Made by a program: the position numbers and the translations under genes. From CAJQPP01 sp963793465 (GTDB lineage Bacteria; Planctomycetota; Planctomycetia; Pirellulales; Pirellulaceae): DNA of 64,000 nt. Positions 35,880 to 45,358 of the stretch are shown in pieces (the first letter of the stretch is position 1; every line of letters begins with the position of its first letter). Location: NCBI GenBank assembly GCA_963793465.1, contig CAWCAJ010000007.1:186001-250000 (forward strand), in the 5' to 3' direction. Under the pieces are notes generated by a model. It ran no database searches and was not told the origin of the DNA. It saw only the letters and a list, made by a program, of their open reading frames with translations.

Positions 35880-37997
35880 TTACTTGCTGACGGTTGGATG
35901 CGATGCGGCCCGGGGAGGTTTCCGGAAAAGATCGCTTTGGACAATCTCTTCCACCACCGCTGAAAAGTGTTTTCCACGATCCATCACGCGGTCGATGATT
36001 TGCTGGGATGCTTTTTCATCGGCTAATTCCAGCCGCCGCCCCAAGGCATATTTTAGCATGTGCTCGGTGAATCCCTGCACGAACTCACGTTCATTCCGCA
36101 GGATCACGGCTTTGAATTGAGCGGCTCCGTTGAATTCCTCACCGAACAGCTGCCCACGGGTGTCGACCTTGATCCCATTGGGATAGGTTTGGCGAAACCG
36201 GCCAATGGTGTCGAATTTTTCCAGAGCAAAGCCCATCGGGTCAATGCGGTCGTGGCACACGGCGCAGGTGGGGTCCTGGCGGTGTTGCTCCAGACGTTGC
36301 CGCACATTCAGGGGTTTTTCTTCCGGGTCCGGGATGTCCTCCAGCGCCGGTACATCCGCCGGTGGAGCCGGAGGGGGACGATTGAAAATCACATCCAGGA
36401 TCCAGGCTCCACGGTAAACCGGGCTGGTGCGGGTCGTGGCCGAAGTACTGATCAGGGTGGCGCCGGAAGAAATAATGCCACCTTTGTGTTTATTGGACCA
36501 CCGGATACGAAAAAAGTCCTCCCACATGTCGGGATCGGGAGTGTAGCCCAGCACCTGCTTGGGATCCTGCTGGTACCAGTCCATCAGGTTGCGGTTCAGG
36601 TAGGCCCAGTCGGAATCGATAAACTCCATGATGTTGCGGTCTTCGATCATGATCGTCTCGAAATACAGCAGTTGCTCGATCATCATGGAAACGCCGGGAG
36701 TGTAAACCTTGGAGTGGTAGTACTCGGGGAACAGGTCGCGGTCGGGACGCGCGGAATTGACACTGGCCAGTTTCAGCCATTGCATGCCAAAGTCCGTCGC
36801 CAAAGACTTGATTTTCTTGTCCCCCATCATGCGACGAACTTCCAGAAGTATCCCGGTCGGAGTACTCAATCGGCCTTCGCGGGCCGCCTGAAACAGGGCA
36901 TCATCCGGCATCGAGGCCCATAGGAAGTAAGACAAGCGACTGGCCAAGGCGTAATCGTTCACACGATCATCGTCGAAACTGTTGGCCGAGAAGTCCTGGC
37001 GAAACAAAAACGAAGGTGATACCAGTACGGCAATCACCGTCTCCTTCATGGCCTGTTCATGAGAGGAAGTCAGATCGAGTTGTTGTGCGAACAAATGGCT
37101 GTAGCGATCCACTTCGGCAGGTGTGGCGGGGCGACGAAAAGCGCGGGACAGAAAGACCTGCAGGCGATCACGGGCCGTCTGTTTTTGTTGTTCGGGCAGG
37201 GTATCTCGGGGACCTGGCAAAAACATGGACGCCCAAATCCCGCTCAATCGTGGAAATGTCTCGGCATTGACGATGGAGCTTGCCAATTCGATGTAACGTT
37301 CCGCTTGCAGGGGCGAGAAACTGAGCGCCGTGTGGTCGTTGCTGAATCCATGTTCCACCGGCGGATCGCTGGGTACATCCGGCAATCCGGCAAACAGCGG
37401 CGGTCGTTTCTGAATGTAACTGAAGTGGCTCATTGCCAATACATGACGGGGCATACGTCCGGCGGCGGGTTCAAAATAGTCATCGACCAGCACAATCCGC
37501 GACTGGCTGGTGAACATTTCACCGTCGATTCGCAATAGATCCCCCAGCGTGTTTTCGTATTCAACCTGATTCAGGCGACGCATAATGGGTACGCGTGTCC
37601 CGTCGGCGCCCAGGGTTTGCAGGGTCTTCGCATACCAGTCCTTCAACCGTTCGATCTGCCGGGCGGTTGGCTGTTCCGCGTCCGCGGGTGGCATGTATTG
37701 ATCATCCACGGCTTCCAGAATGGACCGCCAGGTTTCCAGATCCGCGTCCACTTTCGCCTGGCTGTCAAAACGGGCCAGGTCCAGTCCGGCCTCCGCATCC
37801 TCACCCGAATGGCAGGACAGGCAATAGGTTTTCAGGAAGGGCGTTACGCTGCTCTGGAAGTCGTCTGGGGTGGGGGTCGTGAACGTCCCGTTAGCCGCCG
37901 GTTCCGGCGCCGTCCATCGCACCCAGGTTGACGTGCCGGCCAGGAGGCCCGTAACGAGCAGTCCTGTCAGCCATCGGTAGCATCGGCAGCGGTCCAT
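35880..37997 (-). CDS. Planctomycete DUF1592/DUF1588-type cytochrome protein (copy A)
   Basis: A 705-residue exported protein. A signal or anchor lies near residues 9-22, then a cytochrome-like CxxCH site CLSCHSGEDAEAG (59-63), the PSCyt1-type start. The body shows the DUF1587/1595/1592/1588/1585 order: MRRLNQVEYENTLGDLLRI, SRAFRRPATPAEVDRY, ASRLSYFLWASMPDDALFQ, VRRMMGDKKIKSLATDFG, then a second CxxCH site CAVCHDRIDPMGFALEKFD (about residue 578). The end region ALGRRLELADEKASQQIID is DUF1585. Role is unknown; such proteins sit near sulfatases or DUF1552 in planctomycetes. The partner gene at 38004-38720 is 6 bp upstream. Confidence 0.93.
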   Translation of the reverse strand: MDRCRCYRWLTGLLVTGLLAGTSTWVRWTAPEPAANGTFTTPTPDDFQSSVTPFLKTYCLSCHSGEDAEAGLDLARFDSQAKVDADLETWRSILEAVDDQYMPPADAEQPTARQIERLKDWYAKTLQTLGADGTRVPIMRRLNQVEYENTLGDLLRIDGEMFTSQSRIVLVDDYFEPAAGRMPRHVLAMSHFSYIQKRPPLFAGLPDVPSDPPVEHGFSNDHTALSFSPLQAERYIELASSIVNAETFPRLSGIWASMFLPGPRDTLPEQQKQTARDRLQVFLSRAFRRPATPAEVDRYSHLFAQQLDLTSSHEQAMKETVIAVLVSPSFLFRQDFSANSFDDDRVNDYALASRLSYFLWASMPDDALFQAAREGRLSTPTGILLEVRRMMGDKKIKSLATDFGMQWLKLASVNSARPDRDLFPEYYHSKVYTPGVSMMIEQLLYFETIMIEDRNIMEFIDSDWAYLNRNLMDWYQQDPKQVLGYTPDPDMWEDFFRIRWSNKHKGGIISSGATLISTSATTRTSPVYRGAWILDVIFNRPPPAPPADVPALEDIPDPEEKPLNVRQRLEQHRQDPTCAVCHDRIDPMGFALEKFDTIGRFRQTYPNGIKVDTRGQLFGEEFNGAAQFKAVILRNEREFVQGFTEHMLKYALGRRLELADEKASQQIIDRVMDRGKHFSAVVEEIVQSDLFRKPPRAASHPTVSK

Positions 37998-38003
37998 AGG
38001 CTG

Positions 38004-38720
38004 TCAGTTGCCTCCTTCCCGAATCGCTGGTTCGGCATGTTCCGCAGCTTGTTGGCGGCGAAACGCTACGGCCTCCTGGTGGGCACGCCGCTGCTCTCGC
38101 GTCAACACTTCGCGAACGATTCGGCGTCGCACCTCACGAGAAAGCAGCAGAGTTTCCACGCCGTTATTCAGCAGCAAGGTTGCAATATCCTGATCATCGG
38201 TAGCGTTTTCCAGGATCAGATTCCGCTGCTGACCCAAGCGACGAAACGCCATGTCATAGGAATCGATCAGGTCCCGGGCCGGTTGGACCTGGTGGTCTTC
38301 CATAAAGGGCCGGTAGTGGCTCAGAAAGTAGATCTGACGGGTCGCTCGATCAAAGGCCTGCACGCAAAGTGTATGGTCTTTGCCCAATTGGGTTTCGGTG
38401 TACTTTTCCGCCTCCGGATGGACCTCGACTGAAGGGATCGAGGTTGCTGGCGGTTCGGCAGGAGTGGCCTGCTGCGGACCGCTGGCGGCAGCCGCTTCAT
38501 CAGAGTTCGCCGGCGTGTCTTCCGCTGCAACTCGGTCACCCGGTACGGATGGGTCGGTGGTTGCCACGCCTGAGTGGACCCGATCGCGGCATCCCACCCA
38601 ACCAACGGTCAAAACCCATACCGCCACCAGCCAGCAGATCCCGACCGGCCTTTGCCGCCCCTTCCGGGCGGAATGGTACCCCGGCGACTGGATTGTGGGT
38701 TCGGGTTTGCAGTTCTGCAT
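38004..38720 (-). CDS. Small exported partner of DUF1592 protein (copy A)
   Basis: A 238-residue protein with a late N-terminal hydrophobic segment (ICWLVAVWVLTVGWVGCRD, about 28-46), possibly a lipobox at WVGC. A Pro/Ala/Ser linker (about 60-95) follows, then a helical C-terminal part with NNGVETLLLSREVRRRIVRE and LTREQRRAHQEAVAFRRQQ. The same layout is seen in 44438-45106, also directly upstream of a DUF1592 gene, so the two look paralogous. The stop is only 6 bp before the DUF1592 start, which suggests co-translation. Function unknown. Confidence 0.75.
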   Translation of the reverse strand: MQNCKPEPTIQSPGYHSARKGRQRPVGICWLVAVWVLTVGWVGCRDRVHSGVATTDPSVPGDRVAAEDTPANSDEAAAASGPQQATPAEPPATSIPSVEVHPEAEKYTETQLGKDHTLCVQAFDRATRQIYFLSHYRPFMEDHQVQPARDLIDSYDMAFRRLGQQRNLILENATDDQDIATLLLNNGVETLLLSREVRRRIVREVLTREQRRAHQEAVAFRRQQAAEHAEPAIREGGN

Positions 38721-39063
38721 GGAATTCCGGGTGAAATGGTATTCCGGGTGGAAAAACGAACGCGGCAGGCCGGGTCGGTAACAATTTTTTCGGCAGCTGG
38801 CCCACGGCGCTCCATTCTAACCTGATGACTCCGAATGGCAGAATATTCGTTTGCGGCAAAAATGCAGTTGCAAACCGGGTATTCTGTCTTTTGCGCCGGG
38901 AAAGCCCTATCGCAGCCCCATTTAGGGAAGGCAACCCGGGCATGCCATTGGCAGGTGAAAGCAGTCGTTCGGCAATCGCTATCCGTCCAATTTCCGGGAT
39001 CCGTTAAACTGGATCGTTGACGATTTCCCCTGCCAAGTCACCGTGTTAACGATTGAGGTATGC
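38721..39063. other. Divergent intergenic region
   Basis: About 340 bases between the leftward partner gene (starts 38720) and the rightward PQQ-propeller gene (starts 39064). It begins with a pair of direct repeats at 38724-38754 and otherwise shows no gene. Short open frames here on both strands are random in composition. It must hold promoters in both directions, but none is clear enough to place. Confidence 0.55.
38724..38754. repeat. Direct repeat next to the start of the 38004-38720 gene
   Basis: ATTCCGGGTGAAAT at 38724-38737 and ATTCCGGGTGGAAA at 38741-38754 share ATTCCGGGTG with a 17-bp period. They begin 4 bp upstream of the start codon of the leftward gene, within its leader or promoter region. 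A regulator or translation-control site is possible. Two copies in the same orientation could also be slippage. Confidence 0.6.
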
Positions 39064-40919
39064 ATGAGTACGCCCGAAAATCTCGGCCGGATAAGGGAAG
39101 ACGAACGGTTTTTTCCGGTTCTCTGGATGCTTGTGTTGCTGGTCCCGGCACTCTTGGGTTGCAGTGATGTTCGTCAGGATCTGGAAACCAACGTCTCCAA
39201 AACGATCGCCACACAACGCCACGCCGCCCACACGAACTCCGACGCGGCTGCTGGCGACTGGCCGCAGTTCCGCGGCGGGGATTTCCTGTCCTCGACGGAT
39301 GCCGTGCTTCCTGTGCAATGGAGCACGGAACAGGGTCTGCAATGGCGTTGTGAATTACCAGGTCGAGGAGCATCTTCCCCCGTTGTCTCCGGAGACCGGA
39401 TTTATTTGACGGCCTACGACGGTTATGGATTGTCGTTGGAGGACCCCGGCGATTGTCTCGACTTGCGTCATCACCTGCTGTGTTTTCAGCGGGGCACGGG
39501 CGAGCCATTGTGGCACCGCGAAATCACCGGAACTCATTTGAATCAGAAGATGAATCCGGAGCTGGTACGACACGGATTTGCCTCGTCCACCCCCGTGACG
39601 GATGGCCAGGCAGTGTTCGCCTTTTTCGGTGTCACAGGACTATTTGCCTTTGACACCAATGGCAACCCCCTGTGGCAACGCAATCTGGGTTTGAACACCC
39701 ACTACTTCGGCTCCAGCGCTCCCCCCTGCTGCATGGCGATCTGCTGATCGTGAATGCCAGTCTGGAAAGCAACTCCGTTTATGCTCTGAACAAGCGGACC
39801 GGGGCCGCGGTCTGGAAGATTCCCAACATCCAGGAATGCTGGTCCATGCCGATTATTGGTGAGAACGCCGAGGGCCAACAGGAACTGGTCATCTCCAGCA
39901 AGAACGTGGTAGCAGGTTTCGATCCCGAGACGGGAACTCCGTTGTGGCATTGTCAGGGAATTCAGGACTACGTGGTCTCCGTACCCATCATCGTGGACGG
40001 GATTTGTTATCTCACAGGAGGCAAGACCAAGCAGACGATGGCGATTCGTCTGGGCGGCAAAGGGGATGTCTCGCAAACGCATAAATTATGGGAAGTTGGC
40101 AAGATCGGTTCCAACGTATCTTCCCCGGTGTACCGTGACGGACGCTTGTACATTTTCCACGACAGCGGCGTGATCCAGGTGCTGGATGCCCGGGATGGAG
40201 CGGTGATCAGCCGTAACCGTACGTCCACCCGGGAACGCCCATTTGCTTCCCCGCTGCTGGCCGGACAACATATCTATATGCCTTTCCAGGATTCCGGTAT
40301 CTCCGTGTTTCGAGCCGACGCCGAAGGTGAGGAAGTGAATGTCATGCCGCTGGATGACGAACTGCCGCTGATGGCATCCATTGTGCCCGACGGGAACAAC
40401 CTGCTCTACCGCAACGACCGATTTCTGTACTGTGTGGGTGCGACTGCGGAGTCAGCCAGCGGACGCACCTGGCCCCAACACGGGGATTCACAGATTGTGA
40501 CGACCATCGAATCGTACAATATCGATCCTGAAAAGGGCTGGTCACGCCGCTACCTGGGCTTTCTGACTGCCGACTTTGAACAAGCCATCAAGTGGCTGTT
40601 GATGCCCTATCAATCCGTGATTACGGAGCAGCAGACGGAACGGTCACGGGAGATTATCTTCTCCGAAAAACCCAAGTATGACGCGTTGCGGGACCGATTT
40701 GAGTCCTTACAGTGGGAAGAACTGACGACACCGGCCGAGGAAGCGGATCGATTTCATGAACTCTGGGCGGCTCTGGAAAAAAACACGCAAAAACTGAATG
40801 CGGACACGCGGATTCTGGTGAAAAAGCTTTTCCCGGAAGAACAGCTGCAAAGGCATTATCGCGATGCAGAGGCCGGCGTGGCGCACATCAAACCCGGCGA
40901 TTCGGGAAAGAAAAAATAA
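39064..40919 (+). CDS. PQQ-like beta-propeller lipoprotein, split by a frame change
   Basis: An exported beta-propeller of the PQQ/BamB-like type. The ATG at 39064 gives MSTPENLGRIREDERFFPVL, then an anchor LVLLVPALLGC with a lipobox. Blades include GDWPQFRGG, SSPVVSGDRIYLTAYDGYGL and LFAFDTNGNPLWQRNLG. This frame stops at 39747. The next frame (open from 39672) continues SPLLHGDLLIVNASLESNS, TGAAVWKIPNIQECWSMPI and SPVYRDGRLYIFHDSG to 40919. Adding one C to the CCCCCC run at 39720-39725 joins them as FGSSAPPLLHGDLL, a 618-residue protein. It may bind or scaffold other exported proteins; no catalytic site is visible. Confidence 0.82.
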
Positions 40920-41126
40920 CCCGAATTGACAGGAAATTGTTGCTCAGTTGGTGCTGGCTGTCGCCTGCGGGGCCAGGGCTGGGAACGCCGGCCCGTCTGC
41001 AGGCCAATGGGTGCCAGCTGGCGTCTGGCCCACGGTTAAAAACGGTCCAGCTCATTGACATGCCTTGCGTCGTGAGTGACAACAACCGCTGCTGTTTCCA
41101 ACCTGCGGCATCAATAAGGACTGTTA

Positions 41127-42206
41127 GTGTCAACTGCAATTCCGAAAGCGGATTGGGTTCGCGATGTACGCGTCGCACTCAAGAATGCTGACTCGAACTT
41201 TCATGAAGTCAAACCGGCGATTTACTGGCGGGACATGCTGCTGGGCGCCGGCATCGCCTACACTTCGGCGGCCATCTTTTTGAAAGCCCCGGCTTTTTCG
41301 GTTTGGCAAATCGTGGCTTTCCCGGTGGCGGTGTTCTGGTTGTACCGCGTGGGGTCCCTGGTGCATGAAGTTTGCCACTTGGGGAGACATGAGTGCACGT
41401 CATTCAAAGTCGCCTGGAATATCCTGGTCGGTGTGCCGACTCTGACCCCGTCTACGTTCTTTACGGGGCACCATCGCGACCACCATTCACAACGCGTTTA
41501 CGGAACGCCGCAGGATCCGGAATACGTGGTCAACGTTTGCCGGCGGGGGAGTATCTGGAACCTGCTGTTTTATTTTGCTTTCGTCGCGGTTTTCCCGCTG
41601 TTGGTTTTTCTGCGATTCGTTTTGTCGCCTTTGACCTTTCTGACGCCGCAGATCCGGGAGTTCACATTGCGGCGTCTGTCCGCGTTTACGTTCAACTGGA
41701 AGTACGAGCGGCCGCTCAGTCGCATCGATCGCAAGCCTTTTGCTGCCCTGGAGCTGCTGTGTTGTCTGCGGGCCTGGTGTATTCCCGGCGCTGTATTGTT
41801 GGGACTATTCCCCTGGACCCATATGTTTCAACTATATCTGCTGGGTGCCACGGTCGTGATTTTGAACCAACTGCGGCAGTTGGCAGATCATCACTTCGAG
41901 GGGAACGGGGGTAATCTCTCCATGTCGGATCACATCCAGGATTCATGCAACTTCGTGGGCAAGGATCCGCTGACATGGCTGTTCTTTCCATTTGCCATTC
42001 AATACCACGCGCTTCATCACATGTTTCCTTCGTTGCCCTATCATAATCTGGCCAACGCGCACACTTACCTGATGTTGCAGTTGCCCAAGGACTCGCCCTA
42101 TCGCGATCTCGAGCAACCCGGCTGGTGGTCGGTAGCCCGCAAAATGCTCCGCAAGGACGCCGAGACTCCGATGGCAGATGGCAAATCCGCCGCCCACCTG
42201 AGCTGA
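41127..42206 (+). CDS. Membrane fatty acid desaturase
   Basis: A 359-residue di-iron membrane enzyme that puts a double bond into acyl chains using O2. Three histidine boxes are visible: HEVCHLGRHE (residues 80-89), HHRDHH (115-120) and QYHALHHMFP near residues 289-298, with a further QLADHHFEG. Four or so membrane helices separate the boxes. The start is GTG at 41127, supported by AAGGA at 41116-41120 (6-bp spacing) and the N-terminus MSTAIPKADWVRDVRVALKN. Stands alone between the PQQ gene and the convergent DUF1592 copy B. Could also hydroxylate or act on carotenoids; the family is broad. Confidence 0.88.
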   Translation: MSTAIPKADWVRDVRVALKNADSNFHEVKPAIYWRDMLLGAGIAYTSAAIFLKAPAFSVWQIVAFPVAVFWLYRVGSLVHEVCHLGRHECTSFKVAWNILVGVPTLTPSTFFTGHHRDHHSQRVYGTPQDPEYVVNVCRRGSIWNLLFYFAFVAVFPLLVFLRFVLSPLTFLTPQIREFTLRRLSAFTFNWKYERPLSRIDRKPFAALELLCCLRAWCIPGAVLLGLFPWTHMFQLYLLGATVVILNQLRQLADHHFEGNGGNLSMSDHIQDSCNFVGKDPLTWLFFPFAIQYHALHHMFPSLPYHNLANAHTYLMLQLPKDSPYRDLEQPGWWSVARKMLRKDAETPMADGKSAAHLS

Positions 42207-42249
42207 TCGGCGGGGTGACCTGCCGCAGTCATTCCCGAAACGACGCAGA

Positions 42250-44409
42250 TCATTGGGTGGGGCTGACCTTTCCACTCAAACGCCAGATGGGAACCTCCCT
42301 GGCGGTTGATTCTGAACGCAGGGTTTGCACGGCCACTTCTTCAATGAGATCCCTGAACCGGAATTGATCCGCTGACGTGACCTTGAGGATTTCCCGCACG
42401 GTATCCTGATCCGCCATCTGCAGACTGCGACCCAGGGAATACTCCATCAAGTGTTCCACGAGCCCGCCTACAAAGCGGGGGGCTTGACGCAGGACCTCGG
42501 TCTTCAATTCCACCACCCCCCGCACGGGAACCCCCGCGACTTCCCCCAGGCAATCGATGGCAGTGCCATCGGAATGAACCGATCGGAATCGACCCACGGC
42601 ATCGAATTCTTCCAATGAAAAACCCAGCGGATCCATTTGATCGTGGCAGACGGCGCAATTGGGGTTGGCACGATGGATTGCCAAACGTTGCCGCATAGTG
42701 ACCGTTTGACCGGGCAGGTCCGAAAGCGGCGACAAAGCGGGCGCGTCGGCTGGCGGCGGCGGGGGTGGGCGATTGAACAGTACATCCAGAATCCACTCGC
42801 CTCGATAAACGGGGCTGGTGCGGTCTGTGGCAGAGGTAGACAACAGTGTCGCCCCTGCGGAGATAACGCCCCCGCGGGTTTTATCGGGCCAGCGGATGCG
42901 AAAAAAATCTTCACGATTGGAGGGATCGGGCACAAAGCCAATGGTGCTGACAGGATCCAGGCCATACCAATCCATCAGCAGGCCATTGACGTAGCCGAAG
43001 TCGGCGTCTACGAATTCCAGAACACTGCGATTCTCAACCAGAATGGATTCGAACAACAACATTTGTTCGATCGCCATGGATACTCCGGGCGGGGACAGCC
43101 TGCGATGGAAATAGTAATCCTCAAACAGGTCCTTGTCGGGCTGGGCGCCCACAGCTTTCAGGCTTTTCAGCCATTGGGCACCAAAACTGGTGGAAAGCGA
43201 TCGCGCCCGAGGGTCACTCAACATCCTGCGAATTTGCTTCCGCAATCCCTGCTCCTCCTGCAAGTTGCCGGCAATCGCGGCCCGCAACAGCTCGTCGTCC
43301 GGCATGCTATTCCACAAAAAGTAGCTCAGGCGGGAAGCGATCGTCCACGATTGGGGCCCGGCGTCGTCTGTGGCATCCAGGCGAAACAGGAAGTGGGGGG
43401 AAACCAGAACAGCCCAAACCGTGGATTTCATGGCTTCCGTAAAATCTCGGTGTTGCTGCAGTTGTCGCTGAAACAGGTCGGCCCAGCGGTTCACTTCATC
43501 ACGGGTGACGGGCCGACGAAAGGCCCTGGGCAGGAACTCCCGCAAGCGGACTTTTCCCGCCCGCGCCAGGTCGGGCAGAGCCCGTTTATTGCTGGTGAAC
43601 AGCGATTCCCAAACGCCCGAGCACGTGGGAAACTCGGGATGATTCAACAGTTTGTTGGCGAACTCGCAATACCGTTCCATCTGCAAGGGTGAGAAACTGA
43701 GTCCCCGGAAGCTGTTGTCGAAACCATGTTCGACGGGTGGATCTTCAGGCAATAGGGGCAATCCTTCAAACAGCACGGGATGGCGATGAGCCCATTCGAA
43801 GTGACTGAAAACCATCACGTAGGGTGGCATCGATCCGCTTTCCGGTTGGAAGTACTGGTCGTTCAGTACCAGTCGCTGCGGATCCTGGAAAGGACTGGCT
43901 TGTAACTGCAGTAGATCCCGGATGGTGTTCTCGTATTCCGTGCGGTTAAGCCGACGGATGGTGGAACGGGTACGCGGGGTCCGGAACTCGTCATGCTGCG
44001 AGAGATACCAGTCCTTGATTTGCTGGATCTCCTCGGCTGCCGGCTGCGGCCCGTGGTCTGCCGGTGGCATGTAGCGTTGATCGACCGCTTCAAGCACCTG
44101 CTCCCACAACTCCCGATCGTCTGAATCCAGACTGGAATGCGACGCCAAAGATTGCAGATCGATGTCGCCCGCAGCGTTTTCCCCCTGATGGCATTCCATG
44201 CAGTAGCGGTTCAGGAAGTGGGATGCCTCCTGCCCGGGGGATTCAAAATGGCCCAACCAAGGATCTGCGGGATGGGGTGACCCGCTGGCCCGCGATGAGC
44301 TGGCGGGCTGGCTGACCAGGGAAGTGCTCCATGGTTGGCCGCAGAACATCGCCAGCAGGCAACCAGCGATGGCCAGCCAGGCCACCAATTTTGAATGGAT
44401 CGAGTTCAT
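42250..44409 (-). CDS. Planctomycete DUF1592/DUF1588-type cytochrome protein (copy B)
   Basis: A 719-residue paralogue of 35880-37997. The ATG at 44409 gives MNSIHSKLVAWLAIAGCLLA, a signal with a possible lipobox at IAGC. A start at 44466 would precede this without coding character. The first heme site is CMECHQGENAAGD (Cys70-His74), the second CAVCHDQMDPLGFSLEEFD. In between are SRLSYFLWNSMPDDELLRA, IRRMLSDPRARSLSTSFGA and YRGEWILDVLFNRPPPPPPA, and the end GRSLQMADQDTVREILKV. The two copies share gene order, with a small exported protein directly upstream (44438-45106, 28-bp gap), but copy B lacks the DUF1552 and ankyrin neighbours. Function unknown. Confidence 0.92.
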   Translation of the reverse strand: MNSIHSKLVAWLAIAGCLLAMFCGQPWSTSLVSQPASSSRASGSPHPADPWLGHFESPGQEASHFLNRYCMECHQGENAAGDIDLQSLASHSSLDSDDRELWEQVLEAVDQRYMPPADHGPQPAAEEIQQIKDWYLSQHDEFRTPRTRSTIRRLNRTEYENTIRDLLQLQASPFQDPQRLVLNDQYFQPESGSMPPYVMVFSHFEWAHRHPVLFEGLPLLPEDPPVEHGFDNSFRGLSFSPLQMERYCEFANKLLNHPEFPTCSGVWESLFTSNKRALPDLARAGKVRLREFLPRAFRRPVTRDEVNRWADLFQRQLQQHRDFTEAMKSTVWAVLVSPHFLFRLDATDDAGPQSWTIASRLSYFLWNSMPDDELLRAAIAGNLQEEQGLRKQIRRMLSDPRARSLSTSFGAQWLKSLKAVGAQPDKDLFEDYYFHRRLSPPGVSMAIEQMLLFESILVENRSVLEFVDADFGYVNGLLMDWYGLDPVSTIGFVPDPSNREDFFRIRWPDKTRGGVISAGATLLSTSATDRTSPVYRGEWILDVLFNRPPPPPPADAPALSPLSDLPGQTVTMRQRLAIHRANPNCAVCHDQMDPLGFSLEEFDAVGRFRSVHSDGTAIDCLGEVAGVPVRGVVELKTEVLRQAPRFVGGLVEHLMEYSLGRSLQMADQDTVREILKVTSADQFRFRDLIEEVAVQTLRSESTAREVPIWRLSGKVSPTQ

Positions 44410-44437
44410 CAGGGAGAATCCACCGGGTGCTACGGGA

Positions 44438-45106
44438 TCAGCGATTTCCATTCTGAAGATTGCCATTGGCGATGGCCAGGTTCTGGCGGCGTTCGATCAG
44501 GTCGTTCATCAGCTCCCCGTGAATCCGGCGGGTCAGCAGCATTACCGCCAAGTCGTTGTACCGCAGCAACTCCGGAATGGTCTGGCGATCGGCGAGTTGC
44601 ATAATGGCCTGGCGTCGTTGCAACAGGTCTTGGAAACGATCGTCAAAGCGGGCTCGATCCTGATCCCAACGCTGGCCGGCCATTGCCAGCTCCTCGCCGG
44701 AAACGCTGCCCTGCAGGAAACGAATCAACGCTTTCTTGCGATGAGCGGAATCGAGAGCCAGGAACAATGTGGAATGCACTTTCAACGGTTGCCTGTTCGC
44801 CTGTTCATCCTCAAGCGAATGCAGTACGTCCGGGGTCAGGCTGCCGGCGGCCAGGTAGACGCGGTCGGGCAACGTGGTATGGCAAGCGGCCACAGCAGGT
44901 GGCCGTGGGGGTGATTTGAGGCAGGCCGCGGTAGGGGGCTGAACGGAGTCCCTTGCCATCAGGGAGCTTGCCCGGCCGGTGTGCCCGGCGGCACCGATAT
45001 CGGGAGTCGATGTGCCCGGGCAGCATGGCGCAAGGGTCACCAGTACCGTAAGTACTGTAAATACGCTGACGAGCAGCAAGCCGAAAGTGAGAATGCGTTG
45101 CATCAT
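44438..45106 (-). CDS. Small exported partner of DUF1592 protein (copy B)
   Basis: A 222-residue protein. ATG codons at 45106 and 45103 open MMQRILTFGLLLVSVFTVL, a clear signal or anchor ending near TLAPCCPGTS. A longer frame to 45187 is Arg-rich and not like a signal. The C-terminal half is helical and charged, with RFQDLLQRRQAIMQLADRQ and LLRYNDLAVMLLTRRIHGE, resembling the end of 38004-38720. The stop lies 28 bp before the DUF1592 copy B start. A regulator or chaperone of the cytochrome protein is a guess only. Confidence 0.72.
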   Translation of the reverse strand: MMQRILTFGLLLVSVFTVLTVLVTLAPCCPGTSTPDIGAAGHTGRASSLMARDSVQPPTAACLKSPPRPPAVAACHTTLPDRVYLAAGSLTPDVLHSLEDEQANRQPLKVHSTLFLALDSAHRKKALIRFLQGSVSGEELAMAGQRWDQDRARFDDRFQDLLQRRQAIMQLADRQTIPELLRYNDLAVMLLTRRIHGELMNDLIERRQNLAIANGNLQNGNR

Positions 45107-45358
45107 GCCAAAGGAATTATCGGTTCGGCAGTCAGTCCCACGCCGTCTGCGCGACCTTTCCCTGTCCAGACCGTACGACCCTGACAATCACCGGGACCGA
45201 CGTTTCCGGTCGCTGCCCTATCCCCACGTATCGCATTGGCAACCCCCGCGGTAGGAGTCACAAACCGCGGTCAGAGTTACGACCATGCCCCTGCCGCGAC
45301 AAAGCGAGTCAGGCCGAACGCCCCGGGTGCGATTGGGGGGGCCGGTTCTCAGGTCGGG

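Noticed and set aside
45107..45187. Start at 45187 for the small exported protein copy B
   Set aside because: The extra 27 residues are Arg-rich and precede a clear signal peptide starting at 45106.
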